Shown here: positions 5,923 to 9,728 of the stretch, one piece after another
Position numbering within the stretch: position 1 is the stretch's first letter
How the letters are laid out: every line of letters starts with the position of its first letter
Origin: Flemingiibacterium sp045600005
GTDB lineage: Bacteria > Bacillota > Clostridia > Oscillospirales > CAG-272
Direction of reading: 5' to 3'
Assembly: GCA_045600005.1 (NCBI GenBank)
Contig: JAZRXB010000290.1
Location: 1-9,728 of the forward strand
DNA length: 9,728 nucleotides
Notes under the pieces: generated by a model
The model's database searches: none
The model's input: the letters and a program-made list of their open reading frames with translations, nothing else
What the model was told of the DNA's origin: nothing
Translations under genes and position numbers: made by a program

Positions 5923-6333
5923 ATGGAAATTCATATTCGATTCACTTACGATCTCCCCAAGAAACTCATGGAAGCCCTCGGCATCGACGAGTTCACCGCG
6001 TTCAGCGCATTCGTGGAAGACGGCAGGCTCGTCGTCGAAACGGAAGGATGCGGGGAAAGCCGCGAATCCTTCGACGAGGGCTACGACGAAGGAATGTGCG
6101 CCGGTCTGGAAGAAGGGTACGCCGACGGCTTCAGGCGCGGCTATCGGAAAGGCTGGTCGGACAGGGAAAAGGGACTTCCGTATGACGATACGGACGATGA
6201 ACCCGACGACTGTCCCTATCCCGACAGGCTCTGCGAAAACTGTCCGCACTTCTGCCCCCAGTGCCGCACCTGCCATTGGGATCCTGACGACAGCTCCGGC
6301 AGAGACGAAAAAACGGAGAACCCGAATGGATGA
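5923..6333 (+). CDS. Hypothetical protein with AbrB-like start, Gly/Tyr repeats and Cys cluster
   Basis: A 136-residue cytosolic protein with no firm family. ATG at 5923 follows AAAGGA. Three parts are visible. Residues 1-41 (DLPKKLMEALGIDEFTAF, then FVEDGRLVVE) resemble the swapped-hairpin DNA-binding unit of SpoVT/AbrB proteins. Residues 48-79 carry repeated G-x3-G/GY units (EGYDEGMCAGLEEGYADGF), similar to the Gly-repeat helices of Yae1-like proteins. Residues 91-118 are Asp-rich and then Cys-rich (CENCPHFCPQCRTC), giving Cys104, 107, 111, 114 and 117, a plausible zinc-binding knuckle. It follows the methylase by 18 bases and is probably co-transcribed. A regulatory or nucleic-acid-binding role is only a guess. 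Confidence 0.75.
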   Translation: MEIHIRFTYDLPKKLMEALGIDEFTAFSAFVEDGRLVVETEGCGESRESFDEGYDEGMCAGLEEGYADGFRRGYRKGWSDREKGLPYDDTDDEPDDCPYPDRLCENCPHFCPQCRTCHWDPDDSSGRDEKTENPNG

Positions 6334-6349
6334 GCCGCTGTAAAGTTGT

Positions 6350-6456
6350 AAAAAGAAAAGAAGCCTTGATCGCGGATGCACAGAATGGATCTGCCCCCCC
6401 GCACAACGTCTGTCGGTCCGGGCAACGTCGGCCCCGGCCACGGTCTTCGGCTTCTT
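6350..6456 (-). ncRNA. Candidate ~107-nt structured small RNA
   Basis: A consensus promoter (6463-6491) points leftward so that transcription should start at about 6456. The RNA would begin AAGAAGCC and end GGCUUCUU followed by UUCUUUUU, so its two ends pair in a perfect 8-bp closing stem (6449-6456 with 6358-6365) directly followed by a U-tract: a transcription unit that starts and stops cleanly. The interior is GC-rich, holds two GACGUUG repeats (6423-6429 and 6404-6410 on the plus strand), a possible CCGGG/CCCGG hairpin and a GCGG/CCGC arm enclosing GCAGA-UCCAU-UCUGU. It lies wholly between genes and encodes no convincing peptide. It does not match an RNA family I can name. It might act on the antirepressor leader or another mRNA, or be a protein-binding RNA; only the promoter, ends and terminator are directly seen. 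Confidence 0.6.
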
Positions 6457-6462
6457 GACAAC

Positions 6463-6491
6463 AGTATATCAGAAGCAGGTAAAGATGTCAA
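6463..6491 (-). promoter_or_regulatory. Consensus sigma-70 promoter for the small RNA
   Basis: Read on the minus strand: a perfect TTGACA (6491-6486), 17 bases, then TATACT (6468-6463). It is the strongest promoter in the window and there is no gene downstream of it on that strand for well over 1 kb, only the structured RNA region and its terminator. Confidence 0.75.
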
Positions 6492-6587
6492 GTCCGAAGG
6501 AAAAGGATTCTCAGCAGAGAATGTCTCTGAAAGTCGGAAAACAAAAGTGCCAACTGGGCAACAGATCATGTAAAAAAGGAGAAGAAA

Positions 6588-7418
6588 TTGGAAACGAACA
6601 TTCAGGTTTTCACCAGTACGGAGTTCGGGAAACTCGGCATTCTGCAGGAAGGAGACAAATTCTGGTTTCCCGCTTCGGAGTGTGCGGTAAAGCTCGGTTA
6701 CTCCACTCCCCGTGATGCGGTAAAGAGGCACTGTCCCCACGTCGTGAAACGCGACATGGGGGTACAGACCGGCGTAAAGAGCGACGGAAGCGCCGCCGAG
6801 CAGACCGTCGGAAAAAACTTCATTCCCGAAGGAGACCTTTACCGCCTGATCATCCGCTCGAAACTGGATTCCGCTCAGCGGTTCGAGTCGTGGGTATTCG
6901 ACGAGGTTCTGCCGTCCATCCGCCGCCACGGCGCATATGTGATGCCGGAGCTTCTGGAAGAACTGCAGCGCAATACGGAAAAGAACGCGAAGCTTCTTGC
7001 CGATCTGGCAGCGGAACAGCGGAGCCGCATCCGGCTGGAAGAAACGAACCGCGCGCTGGAAGCCGAAAAGAAATCCCTTCTGTCCGCGGTGGAAGAAGCA
7101 AAGCCGAAGGTCAGCTACTATGATCTGATCCTGCAGAACCCTGCCGCCGTTCCGGTCACGCTGATCGCGAAGGACTACGGCTATTCCGCCGTGCGGTTCA
7201 ATGCCCTGCTCCATGAATTCGGGATCCAGTACTCCGTCGGCGGTACGTGGGAGCTGTATCAGGATTATGCCGACAGAGGCTACACCCACGGGAATGTCTA
7301 TATGACGAAAGAAGGACACACCAAAATGCATACCTGCTGGACTCAGAAGGGGAGGCTGTTCCTGTACGGCTTTCTCAAGGCAAGCGGCATCGTCCCGAAA
7401 GTGGAGGTGACCGCATGA
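6588..7418 (+). CDS. Phage-type antirepressor (BRO-N + KilAC)
   Basis: A 276-residue cytosolic DNA-binding protein. The start is the TTG at 6588, six bases after AAGGAG. Residues 3-112 are a BRO-N domain (FWFPASECAVKLGYSTPRDA, then FIPEGDLYRLIIRSKLDSA and WVFDEVLPSIRRHGAY). Residues 120-172 look like a coiled coil (LLADLAAEQRSRIRLEETNR), which should mediate oligomerisation. Residues 173-265 are a KilAC/ANT C-terminal domain (YYDLILQNPAAVPVTLIAKD, then FNALLHEFGIQY and TQKGRLFLYGFL). Family members bind DNA or repressors and switch prophages or elements to active states. It opens the operon that continues with an ATGA overlap into the gene at 7415. Overlapping promoter elements and the small RNA lie just upstream. 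Confidence 0.9.
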   Translation: METNIQVFTSTEFGKLGILQEGDKFWFPASECAVKLGYSTPRDAVKRHCPHVVKRDMGVQTGVKSDGSAAEQTVGKNFIPEGDLYRLIIRSKLDSAQRFESWVFDEVLPSIRRHGAYVMPELLEELQRNTEKNAKLLADLAAEQRSRIRLEETNRALEAEKKSLLSAVEEAKPKVSYYDLILQNPAAVPVTLIAKDYGYSAVRFNALLHEFGIQYSVGGTWELYQDYADRGYTHGNVYMTKEGHTKMHTCWTQKGRLFLYGFLKASGIVPKVEVTA

Positions 7419-8560
7419 AGATCACGATCGAGCGGAACGGCAGAACGGCGGTTCTCCGTCTTCCCGCCGAGGAGGCAGAAATGTCCAAAGCGGAAAAGTC
7501 CTGCCGGGTCTATGATCCGACCGACACCGTGTTCCGGCTGGTAAAGATTGACTCCGCTTACCCGGAGCTGAAACGGCTGGAAGGACAGGACTGCGATCTT
7601 GACCACCTGAATCTGCTTGCCCGGGTATGCGGCGGGCTGTGCGAACGGGAGGACAGGCAGTTTCAGGCAGGAATCGTACTGAACGACGTCCGGGATCTCA
7701 CCGGCATGATCAATACCGTGCTGAACTGTCAGCGGTATTCTCTGGCTGTTCCCGGCGAAAATCTTTCCGACGTCGGACGGAACCGGTATTTCGACCTTTA
7801 CGGAGGTTATCCCGTCGGTTCGATCACCGATGAGGAATTCGAGCGGATGGGGGAGGAACTGCTGGCGCAGGAGGGAACGGATACGCCATACGGCAGGGTG
7901 TTCGTCAATGATATGCCGGAAAATCCTTTCTTTGACGGGAAGCATCTCCCCGCCTATTACGACAGGCCGGATCTGATCTTCGCGGTTTTCCTGAAACACG
8001 GGGATGACAGCGAATTTCTGACGCTCCCCTGCGCCGATACCGCCGTTTCGAAAGCGCTGCACCGCCTTGGAGTGAAAGATTCACGGGACTGTGAGGTAGA
8101 ATTCGATACGCTGCAGGTCGATCTGGGGGAAACCGCCGATCTGCTCTGCAAAAATCCGCATACCGATATCTTCGGCGTCAACCGGCTTGCTGCGGCGCTG
8201 TCTCCGATGAACGATGAAAACATCGACATATTTCTTGCCGCCGTGCGGTTCATGGAACAGCGCTCTTCCGTTTCGTCCGCCGCCGATCTTGCGGACATTG
8301 CGCAGAACCTTTCCGACTTTGTGTATGTCCCCGGTGCTGACGATGCGTACAGCTACGGCCAGTACCTTATCCGGAAATCGGGACGGTACGAATACGACGA
8401 AAACCTCGACGACTACTACGATTACGGCAGTCTCGGTGCGGATACCGCCCGGCAGGAGAACGGCCTCTTTACGGAAGACGGCTATATCGGGATCTGCGGG
8501 GACTCGGTTCTGCTGGAAGGTATGAATTCATCCGAACAGGAGATGGGAGGGATGGTATGA
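7415..8560 (+). CDS. ArdA-like antirestriction protein with two tandem modules
   Basis: A 381-residue, strongly acidic cytosolic protein. ATG at 7415 overlaps the upstream TGA, with GGAGG at 7403-7407. It contains two related units. The first (about 12-127) runs AVLRLPAEEAEMSKAEKS, then DLDHLNLLARVCGGL, DLTGMINTVLN and YSLAVPG. The second (about 199-320) runs EFLTLPCADTAVSKALHRLG, then FGVNRLAAALSPM, DLADIAQNLSDFVYVPG and YGQYLI. This LP...A...LG / LN-LA / NL / G-Y order is the pattern of ArdA proteins, DNA mimics that inhibit type I restriction and modification enzymes. Usual ArdA proteins are about 160-180 residues, so this is roughly double. Many Asp/Glu residues fit DNA mimicry. The next gene overlaps by four bases. 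The family link is by pattern; activity is inferred. Confidence 0.75.
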   Translation: MKITIERNGRTAVLRLPAEEAEMSKAEKSCRVYDPTDTVFRLVKIDSAYPELKRLEGQDCDLDHLNLLARVCGGLCEREDRQFQAGIVLNDVRDLTGMINTVLNCQRYSLAVPGENLSDVGRNRYFDLYGGYPVGSITDEEFERMGEELLAQEGTDTPYGRVFVNDMPENPFFDGKHLPAYYDRPDLIFAVFLKHGDDSEFLTLPCADTAVSKALHRLGVKDSRDCEVEFDTLQVDLGETADLLCKNPHTDIFGVNRLAAALSPMNDENIDIFLAAVRFMEQRSSVSSAADLADIAQNLSDFVYVPGADDAYSYGQYLIRKSGRYEYDENLDDYYDYGSLGADTARQENGLFTEDGYIGICGDSVLLEGMNSSEQEMGGMV

Positions 8561-9243
8561 GGGTCAATATCTATCAGCTGAAAGAGACTTCCGACGTAAA
8601 GTTCATGGATTACGATTTCACGCAGTCCCGCGGAGGGATCGATCCCGCCGATTACCGGTGTGTGTTCCGCGGGCATATCGAAGGGGATTCTCTGGAAGAC
8701 GTCTATGCCGCGCTGAACGGCGATCATCCGGGGACCTATCAGGGGCATTCTCTTTCCGTGTCCGACGTGGTGGAAACGGTGGACGGGAACGGTTCCGAAT
8801 TCCACTTCTGCGACGCTGTCGGCTGGAAGAACGTCCCCTTTGACAGTTCGCAGTGCGCCGAAATGGAGGGGATTCGGGTCCTTATGCTCCAGCCGCATCA
8901 GCCGCCGGTGGAAACCCGGGTCATGGACGACCTCGACCACTGGCAGAGAGCGGTCAGCGATCACGGCGAAGACGCGCTCATGGAAGTCACGTATCCGTTT
9001 GAGGACTGTGTGATCGTCGGAAACGAAGAGGCCAAGCTGAACGGCATGGAGGGAAACCGCCGTGTGGAAGGATCCGTCTACGCCGGGCCGATATTCCTTG
9101 TCGGCGACAACGGAGAAGGGGAATTCTGCAGTCTGACCGACGATCAGATCGAACGCTACGCCGAAAGATTCGCGGAGCCGGAAGTAATCCCGCAGGAGGA
9201 AGTTCAGGCGGATTCCGGCTTTTTCCTTTTCGGCTTCGATTGA
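8557..9243 (+). CDS. YodL domain - DUF3846 fusion protein
   Basis: A 228-residue cytosolic protein, ATG at 8557 overlapping the upstream TGA (ATGA). Residues 1-98 match the YodL-like family: VNIYQLKETSDVKFMDYD, then DPADYRCVFRGHI, SLEDVYAALNGDHP and the signature GHSLSVSDVV, ending FCDAVGWKNVPF. Residues 106-205 match DUF3846: IRVLMLQPHQPPVETRVMDD, then VTYPFEDCVIVGNEEAKLNG, GNRRVEG, VYAGPIFLVGD and LTDDQIERYAERF. Both domains recur together in cargo proteins of Firmicute conjugative elements; their activity is unknown. The C-terminal end (SGFFLFGFD) is hydrophobic and may be an interaction tail. Strict coupling with the ArdA-like gene suggests a joint role in element establishment (inference). 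Confidence 0.85.
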   Translation: MRVNIYQLKETSDVKFMDYDFTQSRGGIDPADYRCVFRGHIEGDSLEDVYAALNGDHPGTYQGHSLSVSDVVETVDGNGSEFHFCDAVGWKNVPFDSSQCAEMEGIRVLMLQPHQPPVETRVMDDLDHWQRAVSDHGEDALMEVTYPFEDCVIVGNEEAKLNGMEGNRRVEGSVYAGPIFLVGDNGEGEFCSLTDDQIERYAERFAEPEVIPQEEVQADSGFFLFGFD

Positions 9244-9274
9244 TCCCAAAATTTACAGAAGGGGGGTGACTGCC

Positions 9275-9592
9275 ATGAACATCAGGGCGCAAATCACAAA
9301 AATGCTCGATAAAGGCAGGGTGAAAGCCTTTGCCGACATCACCATCGAGGGAATGTTCGCCGTGCACGGGCTGAAGCTGATCGAAACGGAAAACGGGCGT
9401 TTCGTCGGTTATCCCGCGAATTCTTGGAAGGACGGAAACGGCGAATACCACAACAGTGACATTGCGCATCCCGTTACCGCAGAAGCGCGGGCCGAAATTT
9501 TCAAAGCCGTCAATGACGCTTACAACCGGAAGCTCGCGGAAACCGAAGGAATGACCGAAGACGACGATCTGCCGTTCGGCATTTCAAACTAG
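9275..9592 (+). CDS. spoVG: SpoVG-family protein
   Basis: A 105-residue protein of the SpoVG family, small DNA/RNA-binding regulators. I choose ATG at 9275, five bases after the GGGGTGA-type ribosome-binding site (9261-9269); a GTG at 9266 lies inside that site. Residues 1-90 hold the family core: MNIRAQITKMLDKGRVKAFA, then DITIEGMFAVHGLKLIE, GRFVGYPANSWKDGNGEYHN and DIAHPVTAEARAEIFKAVND. Element-borne SpoVG copies are longer at the N-terminus than chromosomal SpoVG, as here. The tail reads EDDDLPFGISN: the acidic DDDLPF resembles the protein-docking tip of single-stranded DNA-binding protein. The gene lies 31 bases after the YodL-DUF3846 gene and is probably the last of that operon. Confidence 0.9.
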   Translation: MNIRAQITKMLDKGRVKAFADITIEGMFAVHGLKLIETENGRFVGYPANSWKDGNGEYHNSDIAHPVTAEARAEIFKAVNDAYNRKLAETEGMTEDDDLPFGISN

Positions 9593-9637
9593 AGTGTGTT
9601 TCCAAAGTCTGATTGACGAATTTTTCAAAAATAGAAC

Positions 9638-9666
9638 TTGCAATCGAAACAAAATATTGATAGAAT
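9638..9666 (+). promoter_or_regulatory. Sigma-70 promoter for the gene at the right edge
   Basis: TTGCAA (9638-9643) and TAGAAT (9661-9666) are exactly 17 bases apart in AT-rich DNA. Transcription would start near 9673, about 33 bases before the ATG at 9706. It marks the start of a new transcription unit after the SpoVG-family gene. Confidence 0.7.
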
Positions 9667-9705
9667 AAAGGCAAAATAAGCGGTAACGATCTGCGAGGGA
9701 ATACG

Positions 9706-9728
9706 ATGGCAAGACGCTTTGAAGTAAC
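9706..9728 (+). CDS. Start of a gene cut by the window edge
   Basis: ATG at 9706 follows GAGGG (9694-9698) at a normal distance and a good promoter (9638-9666). Only seven residues are visible, MARRFEV, which is too little to name a family. Confidence 0.55.

Noticed and set aside
6376..6573. Plus-strand 65-codon open frame across the small-RNA region
   Set aside because: No ribosome-binding site, Pro/Gly-rich start caused by GC-rich structured DNA, and it crosses both promoters. Its second half (FSAENVSESRKTKVPTGQQ) looks slightly protein-like, so it is not fully excluded.
6216..7331. Long minus-strand open frame opposite the antirepressor
   Set aside because: It is the mirror of a real gene (BRO-N/KilAC motifs on the plus strand), has no ribosome-binding site and gives no recognisable protein.
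1..9728. CRISPR arrays, tRNA or rRNA genes, insertion sequences, attachment sites
   Set aside because: No regularly spaced repeats, cloverleaf-like sequence, transposase motifs or terminal/direct repeats were found on either strand.

Overview
The window looks like an accessory segment of an integrative/conjugative-type or phage-like mobile element from a gut Firmicute (class Clostridia). This is an inference from the gene set: an Api92-like/LPD28 protein, a YodL-DUF3846 fusion, a SpoVG-family protein, an orphan D12 adenine methylase, a BRO-N/KilAC antirepressor and ArdA-like proteins, plus tightly packed genes with strong AGGAGG ribosome-binding sites and TTG starts. The coding DNA is moderately GC-rich, while the first ~650 bases and the regions around the toxin-antitoxin operon are AT-richer. 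No integrase, relaxase, tRNA, rRNA, CRISPR array or attachment site is visible.

Layout. Bases 1-1050 hold no intact gene but carry two decayed minus-strand pieces: a C-terminal Cys-rich Ada-like domain (103-360) and a secreted-protein pseudogene (576-928) broken by a 4-bp tandem duplication and a second shift. A plus-strand cluster follows: an ArdA-like protein (1054-1911), an unknown protein (1917-2357), a terminator-like hairpin, a small unknown protein with a TTG start (2476-2865) and an Api92-like/LPD28 protein (2865-3974). A convergent minus-strand operon then encodes a DinJ/RelB antitoxin, a YafQ toxin with all its catalytic residues, and an orphan HicB-like protein. It has a clear sigma-70 promoter and a clear terminator.

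The plus strand resumes with a D12-class adenine methylase (4981-5904), whose motif I is encoded upstream of any ATG and appears to start at AUA, and a small AbrB-like/Cys-rich protein (5923-6333). A 254-base intergenic gap holds a strong minus-strand promoter driving what looks like a ~107-nt structured small RNA with its own terminator (6350-6456). A tightly coupled plus-strand operon follows: BRO-N/KilAC antirepressor, a protein with two ArdA-like modules, and a YodL-DUF3846 protein joined by 4-base ATGA overlaps, then a SpoVG-family protein. The window ends with a good sigma-70 promoter and the first codons of another gene.

How the parts may work together (inference): the ArdA-like proteins and the orphan methylase would protect incoming element DNA from host restriction, the toxin-antitoxin operon would stabilise the element, and the antirepressor, SpoVG-like protein and small RNA would be regulatory. 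The most novel-looking signals are the unannotated small RNA, the AUA-start methylase and the internally duplicated ArdA-like protein.
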